Source of the DNA: Meloidogyne chitwoodi
Taxonomy: Eukaryota > Nematoda > Chromadorea > Rhabditida > Meloidogynidae
DNA: 64,000 nt
Direction of reading: 5' to 3'
NCBI GenBank assembly: GCA_015183035.1
Contig: JACZZP010000011.1
Location: forward strand, 496,001 to 560,000
Part shown: positions 1 through 12,532 of the stretch, piece after piece
How positions within the stretch are numbered: the stretch's first letter is position 1
Layout of the letters: each line of letters starts with the position of its first letter
Program-made: the position numbers and the translations under genes
Notes under the pieces: generated by a model
What the model saw: only the letters and a program-made list of their open reading frames with translations
What the model was told of the DNA's origin: nothing
Database searches by the model: none

Positions 1-133
1 CTCACCCTATATTGAGCCACAGGATAGTTGAAAATACAGCCACATGGGGCTTTATTTATATTACAGAATTATGTAAAAGTTCGGCATTTCCAACCAAATA
101 TTTTATTACAATCCCAATTTAAATGTAAATCTC

Positions 134-863
134 TTACTTCTTTTGACCTGAGGCCTTGAGTTTTGTCAATGACAAATCAATTACTTTTTTAAGATTTTCT
201 TCAGTAACCTGATCTGGATCTCAATTTCACGAATATATTGCTCCACAACGATACCATGATGCGTTGAAGGCCAACTTGATGTCTAAATTAAAAAAATATT
301 TTAAGATTTAATAAAAGCAACTATTATTGAAAATTTTATATCAGAGTACTTGAAATGGTAGATGAGTAAATAAAAATGACCCATCAAAGTGTTGGATTTG
401 CACAGTCGGTTGTGCTTTGGTTTGAGCTTTCCACGATGGAAAGAAAGGAGGCATTAAAAAACTTGAAAATATTCGAACAAAGCGAATATGTACTTGTGTT
501 TTTTGCACATTGTTATTAAATATATTTGGGTGCCAAAAAAAAGGAAAGGAATAATAAGCTAGAAAATTGTTAAATTTATGTTTGTAAATCTTTTTAAAAT
601 AAAATACTTATATTTACTTCTGGCCTTTTAAATTGACCGAACAATAAAAATTTAAGGTTTGACTAGTTTATATATCCAAATGTTATGTAAATTGTCCTTA
701 TTAATTTATTTAAAGTTAATTTACTTACAAGAGAATTATTAAGCCAAACACCAACATGACATGAAATAGAATCCACTTTGCTTGAAATACTTTTAGTATA
801 TATTTCAATCGAACTTTCATGATCTCCGAATGTTATTTTTGCGCAAATAGAAGATATATATAA
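134..863 (-). CDS. Unrecognised conserved-looking protein, 3' exons only
   Basis: Three coding blocks read well on the minus strand. Block 729-863 is open and ends in GTAAGT. A second block ends at the donor next to 350. The last exon is 282 to 134, with stop TAA at 134-136. The end reads ...FDGSFLFTHLPFQ, then SSWPSTHHGIVVEQYIRE, then DPDQVTEENLKKVIDLSL and a lysine-rich C-terminus. The last exon needs a one-base shift between YIREIE and DPDQVTEEN (near 220-230), so it is either damaged or holds a sequencing error. The 5' limit of the middle block is uncertain because the obvious acceptor is out of phase with 729-863. No start codon exon was found. I do not recognise the family. Confidence 0.45.
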
Positions 864-1710
864 CTGAAATTTTATAATAAATTTTTACATTTTACTGCAA
901 CGATTTACCGCAAAAATAATTTATCTCAAAATTAAATTGCATTAGATTTAATATAAATTTATTTTTAAAAAAGGAATAAATGATTTTATAAATTAAAAAT
1001 TTTTACAATATCTATTAATTGATTTCTTAATTCTAGGGCAAAAGCGTCCACCTGCTCATGATCATAATTAATAGATAATATGAAGGTACGTAGAAGGCAC
1101 CAAAAATTGAATAAATATTTAATTGTTTACATAAAATGGAATTTTAAAAACCGAAAAATTAAATTTTTCACAATTTTAAGAGTTGGAAAAAAATGAAAAA
1201 TTTTTTCTAAAATAATTTTTGGTAAAGTTTAACTAAAAATTTTTTCTTAATATTTTTTATTAATATTAAAATTTAATTTAAGTATTTATTTTTATACAAT
1301 AACTTTTAAAAATTACTTTTCCACATTTTTTATCTCTGCTTCGACAGGTAAATTATAACGCAATTCTCTAAATAATGCAGTAAATGCGGCTTTATACGTT
1401 GTAAAAGTATATGAAAAAGTATACATATTTTTAAAATTAAGTTTGCTCTTGTCTGGTAATAAATCAAATATTTTCGAAAATTCTGAAATTTTGATAAAAA
1501 TTATAAAAGTGGGCCAGATAATCTTATAATTAAAATCAGAGCTGTTTCCAAACTAAGAATGTTCGATAATCGAAAAAATCACAATATATCACGCTCAAAA
1601 ATCATAGAATAAAAAACTAAAATTAAGTCGAAATTTCGAAACAACTCTGGTCAAGATACTACCTAATACGAAAAAGTTCGGATCTCTGAAACCTCAGTTT
1701 TTACTTTATT
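864..1710. other. Gene-free AT-rich stretch
   Basis: AT-rich sequence between two minus-strand genes. It probably holds the missing 5' exons of the upstream gene or its promoter, but I see no exon I can support. Confidence 0.3.
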
Positions 1711-4198
1711 TCAAAAGATAAATATAAATTTTTTTAATAAAAACAAACCATAAATATAATCCTCAATGTTAGGTCTAGTTTGTTCAAATACATTAAACTT
1801 CCAACATGCTTCAGTTAACCAAACTCGTTTTTTAGCTAATATTTTAGAATCACTTTCATTCATTTGATTTTGACAATCTTCTACTAATTTATTGTGCAAA
1901 AACTATAAAATTAAAATTTATTAATTAATCATTAAAATTGAAATAAACTGGCATCTAGCTACTTAACAAAAAAGATGATACTATTAAAAATTTTAAAATT
2001 AATTTTTTAATCAAAAAAAACTTTTAAATAAATAATTTATTTAAAAAAATAAAAAATATTTTTATATTATAAGTATTTCGGCTCAGAAATATTATCCATT
2101 TTTAATTATTTAATTTTTATTTTATTGAATAAAAATCAAATTAAAATATTTTTATATACATATTATTATATAAAAATTTTTTAAATAATTAATTAATTTT
2201 AAAATAATTAAAAAGAATAGCTTAATGAATTAATTATCCTCAAAAAATTTTCAGAATTTTTGTTTTGGTATAAAAGAAATTATCGCCAAAAATAATGAAT
2301 TTTCTAATAAAAATAAAATTTTTTTTTGTTGATTTTTTAAAAATATTTTTAAATCAAAAGAATGCGCAATCTTTAAAATTAAATAATTAAATAAACATAC
2401 AGTCAAAATCTCAATAGGTGACCTAAAATATAATGAAGCATTTGAAAATTAAATGAAATAAATAAATGCTTACTCGATTCCTTTTTGGCAAGAGAGTTTA
2501 AATGATTCTACATAATCTTGTGTTTTTAGATAATTTGGATTAAGCATATTTTCTGTATGTAATTTCATTACGTTTAATGGACGCGTGACGAACTATAAAC
2601 ACTTTTATTATTTTACTCTTTAGTATTTTTCTATTTGATTCTTTTTGTGAATTAATATATCCACGATGAAAATCCCAGAAAAAATTAATTTAAAAAATAA
2701 ACTTAAAAATTATTATTTAAATTTGCTTTTTTGATTTATTTTTAGTATATTCTTCTTAATTTTCTTAAATTTTTTTCGCATATAAAATTTAAAAAATTTC
2801 TTAGGTTTTTAAAATTATAGAAAATTTTCTACTCTATTGAATTATAACAAAAACATTATTTAGAATTTGAGCATTTGATCTAAAGTATAATCCGCGAATA
2901 AATGGGTATCCGTAAAATTAGAGAAATAATTTTAATATTTAATTTATTAACCTCGTAATATTGAGCTCTGTCTATTTTCTCACTTATAAGATACGTAGAA
3001 ATTATAATACTCCGATTATTTTCCATGAAAATGCCTTCAGTACGATTTTTGAAATTGGTTAGTTGTTCGTAAGTAACAGAACCTTTCTAAAATTAAAAAA
3101 AAATCTTCTAAAAAAGAACCAATTTTAATAAGTATTTTATGTTAATTTCATAAATTACTGTAAAGAAAGAGGGAATTAATTTGACTTATATTTAAAACCT
3201 ATTAAAATTGAAAGGGAAATAATTGTTTCAGTAGATCAGTCGGTAGGGCGCAATGCCCATATGTGAGCGTAAAAATGTGCAGGATCGCCCGCTTGGTTGA
3301 AACATTTACTTCTTTCTTACAGTACCAAAAGTTTTCTTTTTTAATTAAAATATTCTAATTTATTATAATTATTTTTTACCCTTGGATTGATTTCCTTTGC
3401 AATAAGTCCACCTATTGGAATTAAAATTTTCATTATTATGGCAGCTTTTGGGTTAAGTTTGGCTAATGCCAACAAAATATCAGCACTTCCTGCAGAAATA
3501 ATTGTGAGGGCATCAACTGCCGTGTCAATAATATCTAAAAATAATAAACAAATTTTAATAAATTTATTTTAAATAAAATAATAATTAAATTTATATTTCT
3601 TTTTAATTGACCTAGTTTTTAAATGTAATGGATAAATAGATAGTAAAATTAATACTTGAAACGAAAAATTTTTGAAAAGGGTTAATATTTAATTTAAGAA
3701 ATTTAATGCGTCTTTTTTCTAATAACCTAATTATTTTTAATAAAATAATTAATCTTTTTTAATTAGATTTTTTACCAAAATATTTTAAAAAATTAAAAAA
3801 TTTTTTTAATTTTGATTTTGGATCTCAAAAATTATCTTTATATCTAACCACACTTTTAGCCTATTTTTGATTCATTGTATGAAAATTTTATTAAAGAAAA
3901 ACCAAATTAAAATATTTTTTAATGTATGATTATTAAAATATATTAATTAATTAATTAATTTTAAAATAATAATTAAAAAAATAGTAGTTTAAGTAATTTT
4001 CAGAATTTTTGTTTATTTATTCTAGCAAAATAAAATAATTTAAAACTTATTGAAACAAATAAATATTTTATTAATCTAAAAATACTTACCATTTAATTCT
4101 TTCACATTATTAACTTTTAATATTTCAAAATTGGCGGAAACAAAATAAGCGCAAATTACTGCGCAACAAACAAATAAATAAATAATTTTAATCATCAT
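1711..4198 (-). CDS. Secreted protein of unknown function, five exons
   Basis: The start is chosen at 4198 (tandem ATG ATG). Exon 1 (4198-4090) encodes a hydrophobic signal peptide, MMIKIIYLFVCCAVICAYF, with a likely cleavage after VSA. Exon 2 (3534-3380) is hydrophobic and Ala/Ile-rich (ISAGSADILLALAKLNPKAA...IPIGGLIAKEI). Exons 3 (3086-2952) and 4 (2592-2474) are more polar (RTEGIFMENNRSIIISTYLI; LSCQKGIE). The last open block, 1880/1902-1711, ends in TGA and contains EDCQNQMNESD and RVWLTEACWKFNVFEQTRP. Exons 1-4 join in phase. The join of exon 4 to the last block does not: the good donor GTAAGC leaves phase 2, whereas the clear acceptor gives phase 0. A small unseen exon or a one-base defect is likely. 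No family recognised. Confidence 0.55.
3228..3303 (+). repeat. tRNA-like (degenerate, SINE-type) sequence
   Basis: The segment contains TAGATCAGTCGGTAGGGC, a good match to a Pol III A box (TRGYNNANNNG). It is bounded by TGTTTCAG and TTGAAACA, which could pair as an acceptor-like stem. The B box is poor (GGATCGCCC instead of GGTTCGANNCC). It lies in an intron of the secreted-protein gene, on the opposite strand. A functional tRNA is unlikely; a tRNA-derived remnant is the better reading. Confidence 0.3.
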
Positions 4199-5033
4199 AA
4201 ATAAAAATTAAAAAAAACAGTTAAAAAAAGATAATTTAATGCGTTTTATATTTCCAATAAACTAATGTGCCTTTTTTATTATATATATTTTTTTTTAATT
4301 TTTAATTTAAAACAAATTTTTGGGTAAAAAATTATTTATAAATTTTTTAATTTTGAGTCACAAAAAATTTTTCTTTCATAATTTTCTTTACTTTTAGTCT
4401 TCATTTTTCTTTAAATATTAAAAAAAATAATTGGGCTAAAATATTCGTTTATTTTAAATTTTTATTTACATTTTAAATTAAATGGCGTGATAAAGAAAAT
4501 TGTTTATATTAAAAAATTTTTAGAATGAAATGAAAAATTTATTTTGTATTATTTTTTCATAAAAAAATAATATTTTCATTATTTTTTTAAAAGCATTTTA
4601 TTTTATTCTCTAGATAAGAAAATAAAAAAATTATAAAAAATATCTCTAAAAAATAAAAGAGCAAAGTTTCATTCTATGTTCAGAAAATGATTATTTTTTG
4701 AACATAAAATAAACAAATGTTTTTTTAAACTATTTATTTATAAAAAATAAAATTTATTGTTTATAAAAATATGAAACAAAAAAACATTTTTCCTCTTCAT
4801 TTTGCAACGTTACTAAATTTCTTATTATTTAAAAACAAACTTTTCAATAAAAAATTGTTTTAAAATAGCAGCTGCTATTTAGCTGAAGGATATATTTTTA
4901 GTTATTTTTAGAAATTACGATTATTTTAAAAAATACAAAATAATTTTTTTGTTTTTTTTAATTTCCATTTAGTAACTTATACTATAATACCCAAAAATAA
5001 ATAAATTAAAGAAAAATAAATAAAAAAGTTTAT

Positions 5034-5190
5034 TAAACTCGGGGGAATATAAGCCGAGTGAATAAATTATGGGGCTCTGAGGTCAACAATGTCAGAGGCG
5101 ATTTTTGAATAAAAAAGTTATAAAAAAGAAAAAAAAGGTTTTAATAAAAAATTTAATTCTTGTCCAGTTTATGAGTCCAATCTGTAAATT
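5034..5190. repeat. 3'-flank repeat shared by copies A and D
   Basis: The block begins with AAACTCGGGGGAATATAAGC and continues with GTCAACAATGTCAGAGGC and TTATGAGTCCAATC. It occurs again with the same order and spacing at 18262-18440. Both lie about 0.2-0.3 kb past the stop codon of a family gene (A here, D there), which shows that the duplicated unit extended past the coding region. Confidence 0.6.
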
Positions 5191-5942
5191 TATTAGTCGG
5201 AAACATAAATATATGATTCATTAAAAACAAAACCTTTGATCACTATTGGCATTAACATATAACTGAATAGGTATATTTATTTCTTAAAAATCAAATAGAA
5301 AAAAAAAACATTTGTTATGTCCGTATATTTGAGAAAATATATGAGTGAATAAAAATGAACTATCAGAAAAATTTTTAGAATAATAATCATTTAATTTGAC
5401 TCAATAAATCTCCCTTTTAAGGACAGAACCCTTAAAATTCTTAAAAATAATCTTTTCAATAGGGACAAATGTCAAATTGTCAAATATCTTTTCTTCAATT
5501 GTTTTTATTCAATTCATCTTCATTTAAATTTGATTGTTCTAGTTGCCTAGTTAGGGCATCAATTCCTCGTTGTGACTCATCTTCATGAGGATTCCCGCTC
5601 GCATGGCTAAATTCGCCTAAATATGTTGAACTTTCTGATTCTAAAAGAAAAAAATATATTTTCAAAATAAAAATTGGTTAAAATTATATCCCTTAAAGGA
5701 GATTATAACAGATTAATAAAAATTAAATAAAGTTTGACTCGAATAAATTTTCAAATATTTAATTTAATAAAATCAAAAATAATTACCTTCTAGAATAATT
5801 GGAATATAACTTTCAATTGGCATCTCTTCATGACTCATACTAAAAGATAATAAAAAGTCAAAATCATTTGCAAGCTGAGTTTGATCTCTCACAAAAGCTG
5901 AAATATATATCAAATTTAAAATATTTAATTAATTTATACATC

Positions 5943-6141
5943 CCCCATTTCAGTGCTAATAAGTTGAGTGCCTTTTTTCTTTCATTTTAAAACAAAATAT
6001 CCTTCTGGCAGGTCAGTCAAAGGGTTCTTACTTTATTCTATCCATTGATAACCTCTAAGGTTTTGCTAGAAGCAATAACAAGAAATTTTGATATAAAAAT
6101 GAAAGAAAAAAGAAACTCAACTTATTGGCACTGAAATGGGG
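5943..6141. repeat. Palindromic MITE in intron of copy A
   Basis: Ends are inverted repeats of about 60 nt: CCCCATTTCAGTGCTAATAA on the left, and its near-perfect reverse complement ending CTGAAATGGGG on the right. No clear target duplication was identified. Confidence 0.6.
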
Positions 6142-6844
6142 AGGAGTGTGGCAAAACGGAAAAGAACCCAGACTTGTTTTGTTATGAGAGATCCGTCCAG
6201 AACCAAAAAACAAAAGCCGGATATTTTTAAATTTTCGGTTCGGGTACACAATTATTTTTCAGGAAACGAAAACCTTAAACATTAATAATAATCAATTTAA
6301 ATAAGCTTTTTTAAATTTTTATTTTTAAATAATAATAAAATACCATAATTATCATTATCCAATTCCCTATAAATTGCCAAATTTGATATTAATTTGTATA
6401 AATCATTTTCGAGTTTTTCTAATTTTTTTAAAAAATGATAAGCAAATGTTTGTTCTCTAAAAAAGTTTATTAATTTTAAAAAAATATTTAATTACTATTT
6501 TACATAATAAAATATTAAAATATAATTTTGTTTTAATAAATCATCTTTTGATTTCTAAATAATTACTATTATAATTAATTGAATTATTTAAATATAAATT
6601 AATTAATATTTTTGTTTGTGCTAACAAATTATAGTAAATTAATAAATTCTTTTCTTCTTGTGTTGGATATTTAAATTTATTAAAATAATACTCCAATTTG
6701 TTTTTGCTGAATTATAAAATTAAAAATGAACAGACAAAAAATAAAAAAAATTAGAAATAAATGAAAAAAAAAGTTTCCTGAATTTTTCATGTATTTTCGT
6801 GTTTTTATATACCTATTTGTCTCTCCCACTAAAATTATTAAATC

Positions 6845-7087
6845 TAGAGATCGGAATTTTGAAAAAACCGGGATCGTGAAACGGGAACTTTAAAAATGGA
6901 ACGACCGGGAGGGATCCGGGCCGAGAAAACTGGGTATACCCTTGTCAAAAATATCCGGATCCCGGCCGGGAATCCGGGAAAAAGGACCGGGAATTGGACA
7001 TATAATGACCGGGATATTCCCGATCCCGGTTTCATCCCGTGCATTTAAAGGACCGGAAAACGGGACCTGATCCCGTTCCGATCTCTA
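6845..7087. mobile_element. Non-autonomous hAT-like element, CCGGGA arrays
   Basis: The element is 243 bp and starts TAGAGATCGGAA, ending with the reverse complement TTCCGATCTCTA. It is flanked by perfect 8-bp direct repeats ATTAAATC (6837-6844 and 7088-7095), the target-duplication size of hAT transposons. The interior is an array of CCGGGA/TCCCGG motifs. It has no coding capacity and lies in an intron of copy A. Confidence 0.8.
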
Positions 7088-7611
7088 ATTAAATCCATTA
7101 AAAACAGCTTTTTGCGAAAATTTTAGACTCAAAAATAAAAAAAAACAAATTACAAAGGACTTGATAATTTCTTAGAGAAAAATTATAAAATTTCAATAAA
7201 ATGTTAATTAACAAACTTTAATTTATTTCTATTATTAGAATTAAATTCTTCAGAAATTAAAGATAATTCATAATATTCATCTGTCATTATTATCATTGAT
7301 TGATCAATTATTCTTCTTTTAATATAATTTATTACCCAGTTTCTTTCTTCTTCTTGTTCATTTTCAGTCATCTCATTTTCTGAGTTTTCATTATAATTTT
7401 CACTTTTTAAATTATTTTTTATATAATCAGTTAAGCGAATTAAATATTCATCAAGTTTATTTTTATATTTATTTATCAACTTTAAAATTAATTTAAAAAA
7501 ATTGACTTATTAAATTAAATTAAAATAATATATATTATTCTTCAATGATTTGTTCAAATTTTTTGAAACATATATTTTTAAATTAAAAAAAAAATAAATT
7601 TAGTTGAAGAC

Positions 7612-8390
7612 TAGGGTTGTTCCCCGCCCCCGTCCCCGTCCCCGAACCCCGGGGAATTTTGATACTTTTTTCAATTTTCCCCGTCCCCGCCCCCCCCCCC
7701 CCCCGTCACGAAAAAAAAAATTTTCCCCGTCCCCGTCCCCCCCCCCCTTTCCAAAAATTCCCCGAAGCACTCCCCGTCTCTTATTTTACCTTTATAACTT
7801 TTCATTTTTGTATCTCACTCGCGATTCAAAAGTCGCGATAAAATTTCGAATTTGTATATTTTTTCCTTTATTTTTCTAACAGTTTTCCCAGATCTGCGGA
7901 TTTATCCTAATTTTGTGGTTTTTTAAGATGCCGATGAGGATTTTTTTAGAAAATTAGCTTTAAATTTAATTAAAAATTGTCATTTTTTGGTTAAATTTTT
8001 GCAACTAGAGTACATTTAATCTTCAAATTTTTTGCCTGCGGCGCTGAAAAGGTGAATTTTTAGCAACTAGAGTATAATAAATTTTAAAAATTTTCGCCTG
8101 TGGCACAAAAAAAAAAAGAAATTTTTTGCTAAAAGATTTAAAAAAACCTTAAAATTCTTACCTAAGGCATAAAAATGATCAATTTTTGGCAATTAGAATG
8201 CAATAATTAAAAAAATTTCGCCTACAACGTTGAAAATTTCCCCGAAAATCCCCGTCAAAAAATTTTCCCCGTCCCCGTCCCCCCCCCGTCACGAAAAAAA
8301 AAATTTTTCCCCGTCCCCGTCCCCCCCCTTTCCAAAAATTCCCCGAAAAGTTTCCCCGTGGTCCTCCCCCCCCGACGGGGAACAACCCTA
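7612..8390. mobile_element. Non-autonomous hAT-like element, CCCCGTC arrays
   Basis: The element is 779 bp with 12-bp perfect terminal repeats TAGGGTTGTTCC / GGAACAACCCTA and 8-bp target duplications TTGAAGAC (7604-7611, 8391-8398). The first and last roughly 150 nt are arrays of CCCCGTCCCC in inverted arrangement. The middle (7990-8230) carries about three copies of a degenerate 70-80-nt unit containing GCAACTAGAGT and CGCCTGYGGCGC-like sequence. The same core occurs in the elements at 12279, 30519 and 52933. The proline-rich ORFs here are translations of the C-array and not genes. Confidence 0.85.
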
Positions 8391-8690
8391 TTGAAGACTA
8401 TAAAAGATATTAAAGTTTGTAAAAATACCTTTATAATTTTATCAATACTTTTTATTAAAAAGTGATCATTCTCCAAATTAAAATTTGTTAGAATTTGAAT
8501 TGCATTAACTCGAATAATAATTTCAATATCATTTCCATTTGTTTTTAATTCATCAATTTCAATTGAATTTAAAATATGAGTCAAAAAAGACAGTTCGGTA
8601 AGTGAAAATTGTGTTGCATTGTTAACTTTAAAATTATAAAAAAATTATTGAAATAATAATTAATAGCTTTGTTATGTCATATTTAAATAA

Positions 8691-8782
8691 AAAAACTCTA
8701 GCATCTTGCGACAAAAAAAGTATAAAAATAAGACAGGCAAAGAACTTCTCCAATATTTTGCTGCAAGACGCTAGCATTTTTT
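8691..8782. repeat. Short palindromic MITE between copies A and B
   Basis: The inverted ends are CTCTAGCATCTTGC and GCAAGACGCTAGCAT. It lies where the missing signal-peptide exon of copy A would be expected, so its insertion or an associated deletion may have removed that exon. Confidence 0.5.
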
Positions 8783-8918
8783 AACTATTCTTAGCGTTAT
8801 AAGAACACCCAAATTACAGGCAATTAATAAATATTTAATTTCCGCAAAATATTAAATATTATTTATTGCGGACATTCTTCTGCATAAAAGAATTGTACTC
8901 TATTTATGATTTTTAAAA

Positions 8919-11596
8919 TTATTTACTATTTGATACACTTTGATGACTACTTGAAGCTCCTTGATGACTACTTGATGCGTCACTATCATTTTGGATAATA
9001 ATCTTTCAAAAAAAAATATTTAAGACGATGTAAATTATAACATTCGTGACAAAACACCGTTCAAACATTAGAGTAAATTTTAGCGAATAGATTCTAGTCT
9101 GTGCGAAGACAAAACGACAATAGACTAGTACTCAAATGTCCAAACGGTGTTTTGCCCCCTATTCTTGCTCAAATACATAATAGGTAGCTCAAATGTTTGG
9201 ATCAATTAATAAACAACCTGTCGAATCTGTGATGGAATATTCATATTATTCCAAAAAATATGTCCTGTTAAATTTGTATTATATTCTAAATGTATTGACA
9301 TTTGTTCAATCAATTGTGGATTTATATAAAATTCTTGTAATTTTGCTGCCAAATCTTTTTGAGTAGAGACATATTCGGAAAAGTAAAGAAAGTATAAATT
9401 GTATGTATCTGGTCTAATAGCAATTAGATAGGGAGCAAAGTTTGCACGTTGCACAGAAGTTATATTCGTTCTATCAGTAGATTCTATTAAAAATTTATTT
9501 TAAATAATTTAGAAAAAATTACTTGTGAAAGTATAAATAAGCGGTAAATATTTTATAATTTTAGGATATTCCTCGTATAATTTGTTGTATTTAAAAATAA
9601 CATGATAATACTGATAGCGTGAAAAATAAAATTCTTCTCCTTGTAGTTCTTTTATATTAACTTAAACATTATTAAAAGAAAAAATAATTTTAATTTTCTT
9701 TTTATAAAAAATTAAAATTAACCATTAACATTTTGGAGTAAATTGAAAACTTTTACTTGATAAGTTAATAAATAATATATATTATTGGCTTTCAATTCGA
9801 GGTCATCCAAAGCCTTGTAATACTCAAAAATTGATATTTGTTCTCTAAAAAATATTTTAAAAAATATATTTTTGAATTGTAATATTTAATAAACCCCTTT
9901 AACTCCTTAGATATTTAAATGATAACTTTTATTTTTTAACAGATTTGTTTATTTCTTTTTTTTAAAATAAATTGTCTATTTTAAAATTAAATTTTTTTAA
10001 TTTTCTATTTATATATATTTTATTTAAGTTTTCTGGCACTTTTTTCTAATCATACAGGTTCCCCTATATACTCAAAAGTGATTTGATCCTTAAATTTTGT
10101 CTTAGATAAATGCAATTTAAATGCAAAAAAATTGAAAAGGTTTTTTCTTCAATGAAAAAAAATCTTTAAATATAAAAAATTATAACACAATTAAAGTTTC
10201 AAAAACTTACGGTTCGTTTCTAAAGTGATAAAGATAGAAATTTGCCCAATCCTTAATAAATACTTTGATGAGTGTTCTTACCAATAAATGTAATTTATAT
10301 AAATTGAATAAATTTTTTTCTTTTTGTGAAATATGTTGTAAAATTCGAAGAAGTTGATTTAATTTAAAATCCCTAAATAATAATAATATATTTAAAAAAT
10401 ATTTTTTTAAATTTTCTACCCGTTTTTCTATAACTTATAACAATTTTTTTAATTTTTTTATTTAAATCCTAAAATAAAAAATTTTTATTTTACTAACTCA
10501 ATGCTTAATAATTCATTTTGATTGTCGCTTAAATTATTATAATCATCAATTCTTATTTTGATAAAATCAGATTTTTTAGATTCATTAATTATTTCAATGT
10601 TATTATTTAATTGTTTTTGATATTCTTGAATAACTTTTTCAAAATAATTAATTACCTTTAAATAAATATATTTTATTTATTAAAAAATGAAATGCCAATT
10701 CTTATATTGGCCAAATGATCGCGAAGTCATTTGATAGCCAGCAATTAAAACCTAGAATTTTGATTTTTTTGATATTTTGTAGAAAATTTTCTGTTCTGTC
10801 CAATTGTACAAAAAACGTTTAAAAATTACATAATCATTCATTAATTACTGGCGCTAAAATACTCTTGCGCTCATTTGGCCTTAACTTGTTTAAAATTGTC
10901 TAAAACTCTCTAAATAAAATTTAAAAAAATATTTACATTCATAATTTTAAAATTAATATCTACTAAATTTGGATCATTTTCAGACAATCCAACTTCATTT
11001 AATACTTCAATTTTTTTAGCTAAAAGAATTTGTTCAATTTTTTGATAATTAGTTCTGTACAAATCATTTATTTCTATTTTTTCCAAAATTTTTATTAACA
11101 AAGACAATTCTGTAAATGAAAACACATTTGTGTTGTTAGATGATTGACCACGACCAGTTTGCATTCTCACTATTTTTATTAAAAAATAAAATTTTTAAAA
11201 ATATTTAAAAAGCATTGAGATTTATTTTTGTCATTTCCTAGAGAAATAAAGGATATCCGACCTTTTTTAGGTTCTTTCAAAACTTTAGTTATTACCCTTA
11301 AAATTTAAATATTTTTAATAAATATATTTAAAAATATTTAAAACTTAATCAAACAAAATTATTTAATTTTGTTTAACTTATTTTTTTAAATATCCGTTTG
11401 ATCGAATTTAGTGGAAACAATAAATATTTTTTGTTTTTTAATATTTTTTAAAATTGTATTTACAATTTAAAATAAAGTTTATTTAAATTAATTTTATTTT
11501 AAATTTACTAGGATGATGCATTCCAACAGTCATTTTTTGAAGTAAAAATAAAACAAAAAATAACAAAAGAAATTTTAAAAAATTTGAAATAATCAT
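8919..11596 (-). CDS. Copy B of secreted multi-exon family, intact (416 aa)
   Basis: Eight exons join in phase: 11596-11509, 11169-10937, 10655-10498, 10372-10211, 9844-9723, 9660-9523, 9483-9218 and 9002-8919 (1251 nt). Exon 1 is a signal peptide, MIISNFLKFLLLFFVLFLL. Exon 2 holds SFTELSLLIKILEKIEINDL. Exon 4 holds KEKNLFNLYKLHLLVRTLIK. Exon 7 starts KSTDRTNITS and ends MNIPSQIRQ. The last exon is a Ser/His/Gln-rich tail with a doubled SSSHQG unit. There are no transmembrane segments after the signal and no cysteine framework. The family is not one I recognise. Secretion is supported by the sequence; an effector role is only inference. Copy C is the closest relative and shares 5' flanking DNA. 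Intron 7 carries a small palindromic element (9050-9154). Confidence 0.8.
9050..9154. repeat. Small inverted-repeat element in intron 7 of copy B
   Basis: The ends CAAAACACCGTTCAAACAT and the reverse-complementary ATGTCCAAACGGTGTTTTG mark a MITE of about 105 bp. A related element with ends AAAACACCGTCC lies at 36120-36226. Confidence 0.6.
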
Positions 11597-11837
11597 TTTA
11601 TTAAAAATTCTTTTCAATTAAAAATTTCTGAAAAATATTTTTTATAAAATTAAATATGCTTTGGAATTTTAAATAAATTTCTTAGTAAATTTAACTAATT
11701 TTTACTATTTTTTAAAATTAAATTTAAATTTTTCTAATTGAGGTGATAATTGAAGAGAGGAAATTTTGAGAAAAAATGAATGGATTTTTAGAGAAAAGAA
11801 GCTATTTAGGGAGAGATTTTTCTTGAGTTAATATTGC

Positions 11838-11881
11838 TGGCAGTATTGACGCACAGGCATTTACAATTTTAAAAAATTAAA
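11838..11881 (-). promoter_or_regulatory. Conserved block upstream of copy B
   Basis: The segment contains GGCAGTATTGACGCAC followed by AGGCATTTACAATTTT, about 240 bp upstream of the start codon. The same block sits 265 bp upstream of copies C (16922-16968) and D (24306-24352). The surrounding DNA is also duplicated between B and C, but between B/C and D the block is better kept than its surroundings. Confidence 0.35.
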
Positions 11882-12017
11882 TTAAGAGGGATGTAAATTG
11901 AAGGACATGGAAATGGAAAAAAATATATTTAAATGAATAGAGAAACATACAAAAAATTAAAAAAAAATTTTTTGGCAGACCGAAACTTTCGGACCAATTT
12001 TTAATGGTAAAATTAGC

Positions 12018-12085
12018 TACCGTATTTCTTCGATTAATTACCCCATCCAGCGATAGGTTGAAAAAATAATATCCAGGGTACGGTA
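12018..12085. repeat. pogo-related MITE, right end truncated
   Basis: It begins TACCGTATTTCTTCGATTAA and ends with ACGGTA. Compared with the complete copy at 17117-17200 it has lost about 16 nt of the right inverted repeat. The termini match those of the pogo-like element at 21266-23499 (TACCGTATTTC). Confidence 0.6.
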
Positions 12086-12532
12086 TTTAATGTTAGAGAA
12101 TAAAATAGAGACCCTCTTTTTAAATGCTAGTAAGTTGAATCATTTGATTTATAATAACATGTCTCTAACTAAAATCAATTATTCTTGAAGTTCTTTTATT
12201 TAAGAAATGTAATATTTATAGGAGACAGAGGCAGTTTAATTTTAAAATTAAAAAAAAAACTTTTTTAGTTATGTAAATCAGGGTTGCATCGGGTTACCCG
12301 AAACCCGATACCCGAAACCCGAAACCCGGCCTTTTTTTCGACCCGAAACCCGACCCGAGAAATTTTGGAAAACCCGACCCGGAAACCCGACCCGACCCTT
12401 TCAGTATTACCCGATACCCGACATTTAAAAAATTTTTCCTTCTTTCTCTTTACTTCCCAGAACCTTTTGCATGGAGGAGAGAAAAATAAATAAAAGAAAA
12501 ATTTATTCTTATTTTAAATAGCTTTATTATAG

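Larger units (their letters stand above)
5495..8625 (-). pseudogene. Copy A of secreted multi-exon family, degenerate
   Basis: Exon blocks on the minus strand are 8625-8429, 7479-7217, 6706-6545, 6456-6344, 5897-5787 and 5640-5495 (stop TGA 5495-5497). The first block reads ...ATQFSLTELSFLTHILNSIE and has the same 197-nt length as its partner in copy D. Block 6706-6545 is 162 nt, the same as in copies B and C. Two defects are seen. No signal-peptide exon lies between 8625 and copy B's stop codon at 8919. The donor after 6545 reads AG|ATGATT, where copy D has AG|GTGCAT, so GT has become AT and a TGA follows at once. The tail has lost the Gly/Arg-rich composition of copy D. Introns hold a hAT-like element (7612-8390), a short one (6845-7087) and a palindromic MITE (5943-6141). 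Likely non-functional, though a single base-call error could explain the donor. Confidence 0.65.

Noticed and set aside
3228..3303. Functional tRNA gene
   Set aside because: The A box is good, but the B box is degenerate and the arms do not form a proper cloverleaf.
7604..7879. Proline/arginine-rich ORFs
   Set aside because: They are translations of CCCCGTC arrays at the end of a hAT-like element.
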